In this document: one piece after another, positions 44,196 to 53,723 of the stretch
Layout of the letters: the number at the start of each line of letters is the position of its first letter
Numbering within the stretch: the stretch's first letter is position 1
Source of the DNA: JADJYF01 sp965278995
GTDB lineage: Bacteria; Pseudomonadota; Gammaproteobacteria; Ga0077536
DNA length: 64,000 nt
NCBI GenBank assembly: GCA_965278995.1
Contig: OZ257136.1
Span: forward strand, 3,844,001 to 3,908,000
Reading direction: 5' to 3'
The notes under the pieces: model-generated
Told to the model about the DNA's origin: nothing
The model's input: only the letters and a program-made list of their open reading frames with translations
Database searches by the model: none
Program-made: the position numbers and the translations under genes

Positions 44196-45581
44196 ATGAA
44201 CCACTACGATTTCGTCGTCATCGGCAGCGGCCCAGCCGGTCAGCGCGCGGCTATCCAGGCAGCCAAACTCGGACTCTCGGTCGCGCTTATCGAGCGCTCG
44301 TTCAATATCGGCGGCGCCTGCGTGCATACCGGCACGATTCCAAGCAAAACGCTGCGCGAAGCCGTGCTTTATCTCACCGGTTGGCGCCAGCGCGGGTTCT
44401 ACGGCCGCAGCTACCGGGTCAAGGAGCGCATTACGGCCGACGATCTCATGCAGCGTCTGGACATTACCATCCGCCATGAGATTGAAGTGCTGATGCACAA
44501 GCTGCATCGCAATTTTGTCGAAACCATCGCCGGACGGGCGACGTTCGAGTCACCGCATACGCTGCGCATCGAAACCGGCGAAGGCGAATCGCGACTGCTC
44601 GAAGCTGACAAGATTCTGATCGCGACCGGCTCACGACCGGTACAGCCGCCCGGCGTACCGTTTGATCATCCGAACATCGTCGATAGCGACAACATCCTGC
44701 GCATGACAGCACTGCCGCGTACCCTGGTGGTCGTTGGCGCCGGTGTCATTGGCGTCGAATACGCCTCGATTCTGAGTGCGCTCGACATCGATGTAACGCT
44801 GGTCGACGGGCGGAACGATGTTCTTGGCTTTCTCGACCGCGAAATAGTCGACGAATTCATCCATCATCTGCGCGACCGCGGCGTGAAGTTGCGGCTCGGC
44901 GAAACGGTGCAATCGGTCGACATCGTCGACGACAAAAAACTGGTCGTGAACCTGGCCAGCGGCAAACGCGTGCGGGCAAACATGGCGCTGTTTGCGTCCG
45001 GTCGCCAGAGCAACACGGACGAACTCGGCCTGGAGAACGCCGGGGTGGTGCCAGACGAACGCGGGCGCCTGCTGGTCGACGAACATTTTCGCACCAGCGC
45101 ACCGCACATCTATGCTGCTGGCGATGTCATCGGCTTTCCCGCACTGGCCTCAGTGTCGATGGAACAAGGCCGTCAGGCTGGCGCTCATGCCAGTAACGGC
45201 GTAGCCAAGCAGGCGGCTACGGCGATCTTTCCTTTCGGCATCTATGCCGTGCCAGAGATGAGTGTCGTCGGACGCACTGAAGAAGAACTGCGCGCTGCCG
45301 GCATTCCTTATGAAACCGGCACGGCGCGTTTCCGCGAAACGTCGCGCGGACAGATCCTGGGGCTGCGCGAAGGACTGCTGAAGCTGCTCGTCCATCTGGA
45401 GGACAAACGGCTGCTCGGCGTTCATATCGTTGGCGAAGGAGCAACCGAACTCATTCATATCGGCCAGGCCGTGCTCGCCCATGACGGCACGCTCGATTTC
45501 TTCATCGACGCCGTCTTCAATTATCCGACGCTGGCCGAGACCTATAAGATTGCCGCGCTCGATGCCTGGAACAAGCTCTGA
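44196..45581 (+). CDS. sthA: Soluble pyridine nucleotide transhydrogenase
   Basis: 461 residues from the ATG at 44196 with AAGGG upstream; an earlier GTG at 44178 is less likely. FAD motif VVIGSGPAGQRAAIQAAKLG, a single Cys in GGACVHTGTIPSKTL as in Si-specific transhydrogenases rather than the CxxxxC of lipoamide dehydrogenases, NAD(P)-binding VVGAGVIGVEYASIL, and a C-terminal dimerisation domain. It re-oxidises NADPH with NAD+. Divergent from moxR. Confidence 0.93.
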   Translation: MNHYDFVVIGSGPAGQRAAIQAAKLGLSVALIERSFNIGGACVHTGTIPSKTLREAVLYLTGWRQRGFYGRSYRVKERITADDLMQRLDITIRHEIEVLMHKLHRNFVETIAGRATFESPHTLRIETGEGESRLLEADKILIATGSRPVQPPGVPFDHPNIVDSDNILRMTALPRTLVVVGAGVIGVEYASILSALDIDVTLVDGRNDVLGFLDREIVDEFIHHLRDRGVKLRLGETVQSVDIVDDKKLVVNLASGKRVRANMALFASGRQSNTDELGLENAGVVPDERGRLLVDEHFRTSAPHIYAAGDVIGFPALASVSMEQGRQAGAHASNGVAKQAATAIFPFGIYAVPEMSVVGRTEEELRAAGIPYETGTARFRETSRGQILGLREGLLKLLVHLEDKRLLGVHIVGEGATELIHIGQAVLAHDGTLDFFIDAVFNYPTLAETYKIAALDAWNKL

Positions 45582-45603
45582 TAGACCAAGGTCCGACAGA
45601 CTG

Positions 45604-46950
45604 CTAGCTGCCGGCGATTGCCATGCTCCCGATCAGGATGGAACCGGTATGAATGGTGCCGCGTGTCTCGACGTCGCTGCCGATTTCGACAATATCCTTC
45701 AGCATCGATTTCAGATTTCCGGCAACGGTTATCTCTTCGACCGGCGCCACGATTTCACCGCGTTCGACCAGAAACCCGCTCGCACCGCGTGAATAGTCCC
45801 CCGTCACGCCGTTGACGCCCATGCCCATCATGTCGGTAACGATCAGCGCGCGATCGAGACTCGCCACGATGGTTTCGAAGCTGCGACCGCTGTTGCTCGC
45901 GACGAGATTGTGGACGCCACCGGCATTGCCGGTAGGCTGACGCCCGAGGCGCCGCGCTGAGTACGCGCCGAGCAGATAAGTGTTGAGACGGCCGGCGGTC
46001 ACAACCGCTTTCGCGCTCGTTGCAACACCGTCGCCATCGAAAGGTGCGCTGCCGAGTGCGCGCGGCAGATGCGGCTGCTCGGCCAGACTGATATGCACAG
46101 ACATCACTTCGCTATCGAGTGCATCCTGCAGGAACGAGGCGCGCCGATATTGCGCCGAGCCGGAGATTGCGCCGACCAGATGCCCGAACAGACTGCCGGC
46201 GACGCGCGACTCGAACAGTACCGGCAAGGTGGTGGTCGGGATCTTGTGCGCACCGAGTTTGGCCAGCGTCCGTTCAGCTGCCAGGCGACCAACGCTCTCG
46301 GCATCCTCCAGGGCAACGGGATCGCGCGCGCTGGTATACCAGTAACCGCGCTGCATACCGAGTTCGTCGGACGCAATCATGACGCACGACAATCCGTGAC
46401 GGGTGCCACGATAGGCGGCGTGAAAACCATGGCTATTGGCGTAAGCGCGCGTGCCACGATAGCGACTCACGCTGCTGCCATCGGATTGCTTGAGACGTGG
46501 ATCGGAACCGAGCGCCACGCGGTCGCAGACGAGCGCGAGTTCGATGGCGTCCTCGGCGCTGAGCGCCCACGGATGATCGAGATCGAGTTCAGGGACCAAC
46601 GTCGCCAGATACTCGGGCTCGGCGAGACCGGCATAGGGATCCGGTTCAGCATATTCAGCGATGCGATAGGCCGCGTCGACTGTCTCATTCAGCGCCGCGA
46701 GCGAGTAATCCGAAGTCGTCGCGCTGCCTTTGCGTCCGCCCAGGTAGACCGTCACGGCGAGGCTTTTGTCGCGCTCGTGCTCGACGGTCTCGCAAGCGCC
46801 GTCGCGCACCTTGATCGAGAGCCCTTCGCCCGCGCTTAAGCTGACTTCGGCTGCATCGGCACCGCGTGTTGTGGCACGGGTGACGACGTCGACGGCAAGT
46901 TGTTCGAGATAGGCAGGGTTTGCGTGATCGAGTGATTGCTGTTCGTTCAT
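45604..46950 (-). CDS. pmbA: Metalloprotease PmbA (TldE)
   Basis: 448 residues from the ATG at 46948-46950. N-terminal domain with TRATTRGADAAEVSL, then the PmbA/TldD family C-terminal half with SRYRGTRAYANSHGF, DGDGVATSAK and GRQPTGNAGGVHNLV. PmbA lacks the HExxxH zinc motif and pairs with TldD, which is not in the window. It processes CcdA antitoxin or microcin precursors in E. coli. Its stop lies in a repeat-like string shared with 24279-24300. Confidence 0.93.
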   Translation of the reverse strand: MNEQQSLDHANPAYLEQLAVDVVTRATTRGADAAEVSLSAGEGLSIKVRDGACETVEHERDKSLAVTVYLGGRKGSATTSDYSLAALNETVDAAYRIAEYAEPDPYAGLAEPEYLATLVPELDLDHPWALSAEDAIELALVCDRVALGSDPRLKQSDGSSVSRYRGTRAYANSHGFHAAYRGTRHGLSCVMIASDELGMQRGYWYTSARDPVALEDAESVGRLAAERTLAKLGAHKIPTTTLPVLFESRVAGSLFGHLVGAISGSAQYRRASFLQDALDSEVMSVHISLAEQPHLPRALGSAPFDGDGVATSAKAVVTAGRLNTYLLGAYSARRLGRQPTGNAGGVHNLVASNSGRSFETIVASLDRALIVTDMMGMGVNGVTGDYSRGASGFLVERGEIVAPVEEITVAGNLKSMLKDIVEIGSDVETRGTIHTGSILIGSMAIAGS

Positions 46951-47035
46951 GCGCCCTATGCTAACCGCAGCGCCGCATTCCTGCACCGTCCACGCGCGGT
47001 TCGGCATCGCTCTCAATGCCGGGTAAACTGCACCC

Positions 47036-49195
47036 ATGAATCAGGATTCCATACTCACATCACTCAATCAACGGCAGCGCGATGCTGTCTCGAGCGCTGC
47101 ACCGCAGGTGCTGGTGCTGGCTGGTGCCGGCAGCGGGAAAACCCGCGTCCTCGTCCACCGCATCGCCTGGTATCTGGAGACCGGCCAGGCTTCGCCGCTC
47201 GGCATCCTCGCCGTGACATTCACCAACAAAGCCGCAGCCGAGATGCGCGGGCGAATCGAGCAGCTCACCGGGCGGCCGCTGGGCGGCATGTGGGTCGGGA
47301 CTTTTCATAACATCGCGCACCGCATTCTGCGTGCGCATGCCCGCGAAGCGCGTTTACCGGAGAATTTCCAGATCATCGACAGCGACGATCAGCAGCGAGT
47401 CATCAAACGGGCCATCCGCGGGCTGAATCTCGACGAGAACGAATGGCAGGCGAAAGAGGCGCAATGGTTCATCAACGCGCGCAAGGACGAAGGCGAACGC
47501 CCGCAGCACATCGACGATTTCGGCGACGCCACCCTGCATACGCTGGTCGACATCTACCGCGCTTACGAAGAAGCGTGCGCTCGCGCCGGGCTGGTCGATT
47601 TCGCCGAAATGCTGCTGCGTGCCCACGAGTTGTGGCTGTCGACACCTGGCCTGTTGCGGCATTATCGCGAGCGTTTCTGGCACGTGCTGGTCGATGAATT
47701 CCAGGACACCAATGCCATCCAGTACGCCTGGTTGCGCCAACTGGCTGGCGATGACGGCAATCTATTTGTCGTCGGCGACGACGACCAGTCGATTTACAGC
47801 TGGCGCGGCGCGCGCGTCGAAAACATGCAGCGCTTTCGTACCGACTTTCCACGCAATGAACTGGTTCGACTCGAACAGAACTATCGCTCGACCGCGAATA
47901 TTCTGAATGCCGCCAATGCGTTGATTGCCAACAATCCGTCGCGACTCGGCAAGGAATTATGGACCGATGGCGGCAAGGGCGAAGCGATTACCCTGTATGC
48001 GGCCTACAACGACCTCGACGAAGCGCGGTTCTGCGTCGACCGCATTCTGCAATGGCACGACCATGGCGGCCAGCTTCGTGAGTGTGCGTTTCTCTATCGC
48101 ACCAGCGCCCAGTCGCGCGTGCTCGAAGATGCGCTCCGCCAATCCGACCTGCCTTACCGCGTCTATGGTGGTTTCCGCTTCTATGAGCGCGCCGAGATCC
48201 GCGATGCGCTGGCCTATCTGCGCCTGGCCGCTTCGCGAAACGACGATGCCGCGTTCGAACGCATCGTCAACACCCCGACGCGCGGCATCGGCAACCGGAG
48301 CCTGGAAGATGTGCGCACGGTAGCCAGACACGAGCGTGTCACCTTATGGGACGCCGCGCGGCGCCTGCTCGAGCATCATGAGCTGCCGGCGCGCGCAGGC
48401 GGTGCCCTGCAGCGATTCATGGATCTGCTCGATCGCATGAGTGTCGCCATTACCGAACTGCCGCTGGCGGAATGTCTGGAACACGTAATCGCACTTTCCG
48501 GACTCATCGATCACTACAAGAAAGAGAAAGGCGAGCGTGGCCTGGACCGCATCGACAATCTCGAGGAACTGGTCACCGCCGCACGCGATTTCCGCCCCTC
48601 GCCGGAAGACGCAGAGATGCCGCTGCTCGCAGCGTTTCTGACCCATGCGGCGCTCGAATCGGGCGAAGGCCAGGCCGACGCACATGCCGACTCGGTTCAG
48701 CTCATGACGCTGCACTCAGCCAAAGGGCTCGAATTTCCGCAAGTGTTTCTGGTCGGCGTCGAAGAAGGATTGTTCCCTCACCAACGCTCCAGTGAAGATC
48801 CGGTGCGCCTGGAAGAGGAACGCCGTCTGTGCTATGTCGGCATCACACGGGCCATGCGCAAGCTGGTCATCACGCACGCGGAATCGCGCCGTCTGCATGG
48901 CTCGGACTACTATCCGCAGCCGTCGCGTTTCATTCGCGAGCTGCCGCGCGAACTGCTGGAAGAGGTGCGCCTGGGCGGAAGGATCAGCACCGCTGGGCGC
49001 CCGTCCGTGCGTGTCGATGCCGGACCACAGTCACACGGCTTGCGTCTAGGCCAGCGTGTGCTGCATCGCATATTCGGCGAAGGGGTCATTCTGCATCTGG
49101 AAGGGCACGGCGAACATTCGCGCGTGCAGGTGAATTTCGAGAGCGACGGTGTGAAATGGCTTGTTGCGGCCTATGCCGGGCTCGAGGCAGTCTAA
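47036..49195 (+). CDS. uvrD: DNA helicase II UvrD
   Basis: 719 residues with all superfamily 1 motifs: VLAGAGSGKTRVL, DEFQDTNAIQYAWL, VGDDDQSIYSWRGA, LEQNYRSTANIL, LMTLHSAKGLEFPQVF and RRLCYVGITRAMRKL. The C-terminal UvrD-type tail (GQRVLHRIFGEGVILHLEG) distinguishes it from Rep and PcrA-like short forms. 3'-5' helicase in nucleotide excision and mismatch repair. Starts 86 bases after the divergent pmbA start. Confidence 0.95.
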   Translation: MNQDSILTSLNQRQRDAVSSAAPQVLVLAGAGSGKTRVLVHRIAWYLETGQASPLGILAVTFTNKAAAEMRGRIEQLTGRPLGGMWVGTFHNIAHRILRAHAREARLPENFQIIDSDDQQRVIKRAIRGLNLDENEWQAKEAQWFINARKDEGERPQHIDDFGDATLHTLVDIYRAYEEACARAGLVDFAEMLLRAHELWLSTPGLLRHYRERFWHVLVDEFQDTNAIQYAWLRQLAGDDGNLFVVGDDDQSIYSWRGARVENMQRFRTDFPRNELVRLEQNYRSTANILNAANALIANNPSRLGKELWTDGGKGEAITLYAAYNDLDEARFCVDRILQWHDHGGQLRECAFLYRTSAQSRVLEDALRQSDLPYRVYGGFRFYERAEIRDALAYLRLAASRNDDAAFERIVNTPTRGIGNRSLEDVRTVARHERVTLWDAARRLLEHHELPARAGGALQRFMDLLDRMSVAITELPLAECLEHVIALSGLIDHYKKEKGERGLDRIDNLEELVTAARDFRPSPEDAEMPLLAAFLTHAALESGEGQADAHADSVQLMTLHSAKGLEFPQVFLVGVEEGLFPHQRSSEDPVRLEEERRLCYVGITRAMRKLVITHAESRRLHGSDYYPQPSRFIRELPRELLEEVRLGGRISTAGRPSVRVDAGPQSHGLRLGQRVLHRIFGEGVILHLEGHGEHSRVQVNFESDGVKWLVAAYAGLEAV

Positions 49196-49210
49196 GTTTC
49201 AGGGCGCTGT

Positions 49211-49233
49211 TGGCGCACGCTCGACGTGCGCCA
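49211..49233. terminator. Hairpin between convergent uvrD and cytochrome c genes
   Basis: TGGCGCACG and CGTGCGCCA form a perfect 9-bp stem with a five-base loop. It lies 15 bases after the uvrD stop and 16 before the end of the convergent cytochrome gene. No T-run on either side, so a bidirectional Rho-assisted barrier is the likeliest use. Confidence 0.5.
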
Positions 49234-49248
49234 TGACGAGGTCAGGAG

Positions 49249-50172
49249 CTACTTGGCAGCAGAGACCATGTAGTCGACTGCGGCCTTGATGTCGTCATCG
49301 GAAATATCCGGTCGACCTCCTTTCGGCGGCATCATGCCGGCCGTTCCCATGAAACCGTTGATGGCGCTGCCGTGCAGGACATCCAGGCCTTTGGCAATGC
49401 GCGGTCCCCATGCTGCCGGGTCACCGAATTTCGGTGCACCGGCAACCCCCGCTGTGTGGCAGACGAAACACACGGCGTCGTAAGTTTCCTTGCCTTTGCC
49501 GCTCGCGGCGGGAGGAGCTGTTTCAGCGACAGCCACGGCAGCGGCCGGTGCTGCAGGTTCAACAGCTGCAGGTTCAACGGCAGCGGCCGGAGCTGCAGCA
49601 GGCGGTGCTTCGGTGACCGGAGCGGCTACAGCCGGTGCTGCGGCTGGCGCGGCCTCGCCTTTGGCAGCCGCAATCAGATAATCGACAGCGGCCTTGATGG
49701 CGTCGTCGCTGAGCGTTGGATTGCCGCCGCGCGCTGGCATGACTCCCGACGTTCCGGTATAGCCGTTGAGCGCGTGACTGATCAGTGTGTCGCGACCTTG
49801 AGCAAGGCGTGGTTCCCAGGCCACAGCGTCACCGATTTTAGGTGCCCCTGCGATGCCCTGGGCATGGCAGGCGAAACAGGCGCCGTCGTAAGTATCTTTA
49901 CCGAGATCGCCGCTGCTGGCGGCCGGCGCGGCGTCGGCCGTCGCGGCAGGTGCTGCACTCGACAGCGGCGTTGCCATGGTCAAGGGCTCGGCGCCGATAT
50001 TGATGGTGCCGGCAGGTGCGGTGCGCATGGCCGCGGTGGAGGCATCACTGGTCGTGCTGTACAGGTGATTGACGACTTTGGCGAGGACGAAGGCGGTCAG
50101 CCCGACGACGCATAGCCCACCCAGGACCAGAGAAAAATTCCGCACGAATGCCGCATCGTCGTGATTGCTCAT
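49249..50172 (-). CDS. Membrane-anchored di-heme cytochrome c5-like protein
   Basis: 307 residues. One N-terminal helix (SLVLGGLCVVGLTAFVLAKVV) anchors the protein. Two cytochrome c5-like domains follow, with haem motifs CFACH and CFVCH and Met ligands in GVMPARGG and GMMPPKGG. They are joined by a linker of about 45 residues of Ala, Pro, Val and Glu that contains a tandem AAVEPAAVEPAA repeat. It probably carries electrons in the periplasm to a terminal oxidase or other acceptor. The two haem domains look like an internal duplication. Confidence 0.9.
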   Translation of the reverse strand: MSNHDDAAFVRNFSLVLGGLCVVGLTAFVLAKVVNHLYSTTSDASTAAMRTAPAGTINIGAEPLTMATPLSSAAPAATADAAPAASSGDLGKDTYDGACFACHAQGIAGAPKIGDAVAWEPRLAQGRDTLISHALNGYTGTSGVMPARGGNPTLSDDAIKAAVDYLIAAAKGEAAPAAAPAVAAPVTEAPPAAAPAAAVEPAAVEPAAPAAAVAVAETAPPAASGKGKETYDAVCFVCHTAGVAGAPKFGDPAAWGPRIAKGLDVLHGSAINGFMGTAGMMPPKGGRPDISDDDIKAAVDYMVSAAK

Positions 50173-50243
50173 GATCCACTCTCAAAATAGTCGAAAAGAT
50201 TCGCTCAGCTGGCACCGGATGCCCCCCCGGGGCCGGCGCAGGC

Positions 50244-50249
50244 ATTATA
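50244..50249 (-). promoter_or_regulatory. Candidate -10 box for the cytochrome gene
   Basis: On the minus strand a perfect TATAAT lies about 72 bases before the cytochrome start codon. No convincing -35 hexamer is seen at 16-18 bases, so the promoter may be activator dependent. Confidence 0.35.
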
Positions 50250-50290
50250 GCGGAATCGGCTCTAGCGACCAGCTTGTGCGGTAGCCGTGT

Positions 50291-50306
50291 CGGGAGTGAG
50301 CTCCCG
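50291..50306. terminator. Short hairpin after the TauD-like gene
   Basis: CGGGAG-TGAG-CTCCCG, a 6-bp perfect stem beginning seven bases after the stop of the minus-strand dioxygenase gene. No T-run. Confidence 0.35.
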
Positions 50307-50312
50307 AATGCG

Positions 50313-51182
50313 TTATGCCGCAACCGACTGCCTGTTGAGCGCGCTTTCGGTTGCCGGATCGCCCTTCACTCGCGTGTGCATCATGACGCGCTCTTCGCGG
50401 TAGTCGTAGGGGCATGCCCGATGCAGCAGACAGCGGTTGTCCCACACGGCGACATCGCCGGGCTGCCAATGATGGGTGTACACCCGTGGCGGTTGGCAGA
50501 TGAAATCGTTCAACTGCTGGATCAGCGCTTCCGCCTCGGCTTGATCCAGGCCAGGAATACTGGCCGCGTGGCGACCCAGATACAGCGCTGCCCGCCCGGT
50601 GACAGGATGAATTTTTACCAACGGCCGCAACGGCGATTCACCGTCGAAGAAGCCGTAGCCAGAGCCGACCTCGACCTGATGGCCCAGCTTGGCCTGCGAG
50701 TAGAAATAGGAATGGTAGGCGGCAAGTCCATTGACGCGTGCGCGCGTCGGTTCGTCGAGCGCCTCGTAGGCAGCGCGCGCGTCGGCCCATTCGGTTTGCG
50801 TGCCGGATTTCGGCACAACATGCGCCGACAGTACCGATGCTTTGGCCGCGAGGTGTACGTAGGAACTGTCGGTGTGCCAGCCTTCGTTACCGCGCAGGAG
50901 TTTCATGCGATCGGAATCTGTGTGCAGCAGTTTGCCATCCACCCCTTTATTGGCTATCGGCACGGTGGTCATGCCCTCGACCAGCACTTCGATTTCGCCG
51001 AAGCGCAGCGCAAAAGCCAGCTGTGCCTCGGCGCTCAGATGCTGTTGCGGAAAAAACAGCACGCCGTACTCATGGAATGCGGCCTCGATGTCGCACCACT
51101 GCTCATTGCTCAGGGCCGCAAGTTCGACACCGGTGACGATTGCGCCGAGCGTGGCGCCTGTCGGGCTTAGGTTCAATGACAT
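50313..51182 (-). CDS. TauD/TfdA-family 2-oxoglutarate dioxygenase
   Basis: 289 residues. The iron ligands are visible as His and Asp in WHTDSSYVH and the distal His in LLHRACPYD; a 2-oxoglutarate-binding Arg is expected in REERVMMHTRV. The N-terminal part (GATLGAIVTGVELAALS) is typical of the family. Members oxidise taurine, alkylsulfates, 2,4-D-like acids or other carboxylates; the substrate here is unknown. It is separated from the SLATT gene by 56 bases, on the same strand. Confidence 0.88.
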   Translation of the reverse strand: MSLNLSPTGATLGAIVTGVELAALSNEQWCDIEAAFHEYGVLFFPQQHLSAEAQLAFALRFGEIEVLVEGMTTVPIANKGVDGKLLHTDSDRMKLLRGNEGWHTDSSYVHLAAKASVLSAHVVPKSGTQTEWADARAAYEALDEPTRARVNGLAAYHSYFYSQAKLGHQVEVGSGYGFFDGESPLRPLVKIHPVTGRAALYLGRHAASIPGLDQAEAEALIQQLNDFICQPPRVYTHHWQPGDVAVWDNRCLLHRACPYDYREERVMMHTRVKGDPATESALNRQSVAA

Positions 51183-51238
51183 GGCGGAACTCCTTCGAGG
51201 TAGTGGCTACCGTGCTGTTGGTGTCGGGCGGGGAGCGG

Positions 51239-52156
51239 TTATTTTGCCCACTCAGCCATCCACGCCTGGTTCTCGACCGAGATGGCATCTTCACAGCGAT
51301 CGATAAAAGTATCTGCGTCGGCGTCGCTCGGCGTCGTTTTCGACAAGGAGTCGATCCATTCGGCGCGCAGTGCCTGCAGCCGTGACGCCGTGGCCTGGTA
51401 GCCGATAGCGAGCTGCTCGAATCGCGATGCCTCGATGTGCGCGCCGAGGCTGCCCGCCACCGTGGTGATGACGGCCACCCACGCAGTCACGCCGGCACTT
51501 GCCAGATACGGCAACAAGGCACTCAATGCCGCGCCGGCCAGCAAGGTCAACATCTGAGCCTGTCGCCAGCGCTGACCGCGCCGGGCCAGCTCGCGGGCGC
51601 GCGGCAGGTAATAGCGATCAATCTGGGCTTCGACCCGGATCTGCACATACCCGGCCAGATCGACCACAGCCGGCGGTTCTCGCGCTGCCACCACCGTGGT
51701 CGCGAGCAGAGACTGCAGATCGCGGTTCTGGTCCATGATCCGCAGACAGGTTTCGCGCAGAACGGCTGCGGCATCTGGCTGCCGGTAGGGCCCACTTCCG
51801 CTCAAGTAGCGGTACACGGCTTCTTTCAGGGCCTCCGATACCGAACGGGCACGAACCCACGCCGAGACCTGATCTTTGGACGCCGCGCGCAACTGCAGGA
51901 AGCTCGCCAGTGCCAGCAGCACGGCACCGGTGCCCGCCAACAGGCGTACCACCGTATCGAGTTCATCATCGCCAGACAGCTGGGCGGCCAGCGTTTCCAG
52001 CACTGCGGCCACCACGGTGCAGAACACCACCGCAGTTCGCGCACGTTCGAGCCGCTGCTTGGCCGCTGACGCCGCAGCTGACCACGAAGCCTGGTGCGCC
52101 CAGGCGTCGCGCAGCGTCGCCGAGGTTGATGCAGTTGGGTGTGCTACTTCGGTCAT
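51239..52156 (-). CDS. SLATT/DUF4231 four-helix membrane protein, putative effector
   Basis: 305 residues that overlap the TIR-TPR gene stop by four bases (ATGA), so both are co-translated. Two similar halves are each built from a helical region, a two-helix membrane hairpin and a cytoplasmic coiled coil: helices at about 40-60 and 69-88, then 201-219 and 222-240. The wording (ASWSAAASAAKQRLERARTA, EASRFEQLAIGYQATASRL) fits SLATT domains (SLATT_3 plus SLATT_1, called DUF4231). SLATT proteins are proposed pore-forming effectors in prokaryotic conflict systems. No signal peptide. Confidence 0.78.
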   Translation of the reverse strand: MTEVAHPTASTSATLRDAWAHQASWSAAASAAKQRLERARTAVVFCTVVAAVLETLAAQLSGDDELDTVVRLLAGTGAVLLALASFLQLRAASKDQVSAWVRARSVSEALKEAVYRYLSGSGPYRQPDAAAVLRETCLRIMDQNRDLQSLLATTVVAAREPPAVVDLAGYVQIRVEAQIDRYYLPRARELARRGQRWRQAQMLTLLAGAALSALLPYLASAGVTAWVAVITTVAGSLGAHIEASRFEQLAIGYQATASRLQALRAEWIDSLSKTTPSDADADTFIDRCEDAISVENQAWMAEWAK

Positions 52157-53472
52157 GGGCGCAAGGCCGTCAGCAATCCTTCGAGTCGCGCGGCACCATC
52201 GCTGACGCGTTCAGCAATCGCCTGCAATCCGCGTTCGATACTGCCGCGGGTGCCGGCATCGATGCGCTCGTGGCGAATCGCTACCAGGTGCTCGCCAGCT
52301 ACCGCATCGTCACCGATGAAAAACGCGGCATTCGCAGCCGTCGCGTGAACCCACACATTGGTTTCGTGCAGGCTGCGGATGATTGCCAGAGCCTGGCGAT
52401 AGGCTTCGGCCGCCGCCTCGGGCCGCCCATCTTCGAGCCGCACTTCAGCCAACAGGTTGGCCAGATAATAGGAGCTTCTGTCGGCATCGAGCGCCGCCTG
52501 AAACACTTCTTCAGCGCGTTTGAAATTGCCCCCTGAGCGAAACCAGCGCCCGGCCAACGCGGCACACTCGGCGTTGTGCACAACGGCACGTTTGTCGAGC
52601 TGGTCGATACGATCGAGCACCTCGCGTGCCTGATCACGGTCACCGCTTTCAAGGTAAGCCTTGCCCAGTTGGCGAAGTACGAAGATGTCGCGCGGTGCCA
52701 TCTGACGCGCCAGCTTCAACTGCGCAATCGCGCGCGGATGGTTCTTTGCCTTCAGGTACAGATCGGCGAGCCGGCTGTGGATGCGCAGGTCCAGCGGTTG
52801 AGCGCTGGCACCGCGGCCGAAAGCAACATCCATCCAGTCGTGAAGGTGCTCGGCTTCGGAGGCGCGGTTCTGTCGCAGCAGTTCATCCAGCCGCAGTCGC
52901 CATTCCTCGATCACGGAAGGGGAGGCCAGCGCCGGCGCGTCGAGCAGACAAGCACTGACCCGCAGCAGATACTCGTCGATCGTGGCCGTGATCTTTTCAC
53001 CGAACTCGACCACCCGGTCGCCCGATACCTCGTTACGAAAGTCATTCAGGATCTCGCGCAAAACGCCTTTGAAATCGGCTGCGCTATCGCCGCGACGAAA
53101 CTGCACCTTCGAATCGCGGATTGGCGATGGAATCATATCGGTCGGCACCTGGTATACCAGCGGACGCACTTTGCGCATGCCACCTTCGGAGGTGGCCAGT
53201 GCAGCGCCTGCCACAGCGCCGGCCTCCCACAGGATCCAGGGTTTGTTTACTGAGGATGGCGTGATCAGCACCAGTGCGAAGTCGCACTCTTTGACCTGGG
53301 CGACAATCCATTGAAACCAGTCCTCACCACTCTTGATACCGCCTTCGAGTTGCTGGCTGGTCGAAAAATTCACTTGAAAAAAGTCGCCGAACAGCTGGTT
53401 CAGCGCATTGCGCAATGCTTCAGCGATGCCGTTGTCGTGGTGCGTCAGACTGATGAAGATGCGATGCGCCAT
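52153..53472 (-). CDS. TIR-TPR protein, putative defence sensor/enzyme
   Basis: 439 residues from an ATG with GGAG eight bases upstream. Residues 1-140 are a TIR domain: strand HRIFISLTHHD, then CDFALVLITPSS, and the Glu in KPWILWEAGAVAG (Glu83) in the position of the catalytic residue of NAD-cleaving TIR domains. Residues about 200-430 are tetratricopeptide repeats (DLYLKAKNHPRAIAQLKLA, LLAEVRLEDGRPEAAAEAY). TPR parts often sense a trigger protein. The SLATT gene is directly downstream. The likely scheme is that the TIR makes a signal and SLATT acts at the membrane. Confidence 0.82.
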   Translation of the reverse strand: MAHRIFISLTHHDNGIAEALRNALNQLFGDFFQVNFSTSQQLEGGIKSGEDWFQWIVAQVKECDFALVLITPSSVNKPWILWEAGAVAGAALATSEGGMRKVRPLVYQVPTDMIPSPIRDSKVQFRRGDSAADFKGVLREILNDFRNEVSGDRVVEFGEKITATIDEYLLRVSACLLDAPALASPSVIEEWRLRLDELLRQNRASEAEHLHDWMDVAFGRGASAQPLDLRIHSRLADLYLKAKNHPRAIAQLKLARQMAPRDIFVLRQLGKAYLESGDRDQAREVLDRIDQLDKRAVVHNAECAALAGRWFRSGGNFKRAEEVFQAALDADRSSYYLANLLAEVRLEDGRPEAAAEAYRQALAIIRSLHETNVWVHATAANAAFFIGDDAVAGEHLVAIRHERIDAGTRGSIERGLQAIAERVSDGAARLEGLLTALRP

Positions 53473-53696
53473 GCAGGACTCCGGATCGTTGACGTGTTGT
53501 CATAGGGAGCGGAACAAAAGTCACTGGCAGTTGCGCCGTTACCAGAATCGGCTCCGCTGCCATCGTCTGTGAAACCAGCAGACAATACAATGCGCACAAC
53601 TGCCCGTAGTAAAGGCAAGCCGATGGTTAGCATTTTTGACTGGCAGATGGCAGAGAACATGACCAGGTTCGCACGGCTTGCTCGCCACGTACTGCT

Positions 53697-53716
53697 ATAA
53701 AGCTCAAGCTCTTTAT
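53697..53716. promoter_or_regulatory. Palindrome just before the plus-strand TIR gene
   Basis: ATAAAG (53697-53702) and CTTTAT (53711-53716) with AGCT half-sites between them, ending seven bases before the ATG. It covers the position of a ribosome binding site and contains TATAAA, so it could be an operator or a translation-blocking hairpin. The rest of the 251-base divergent region (53473-53723) contains a TTGACT without a fitting -10. Confidence 0.35.
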
Positions 53717-53723
53717 CTGATTC

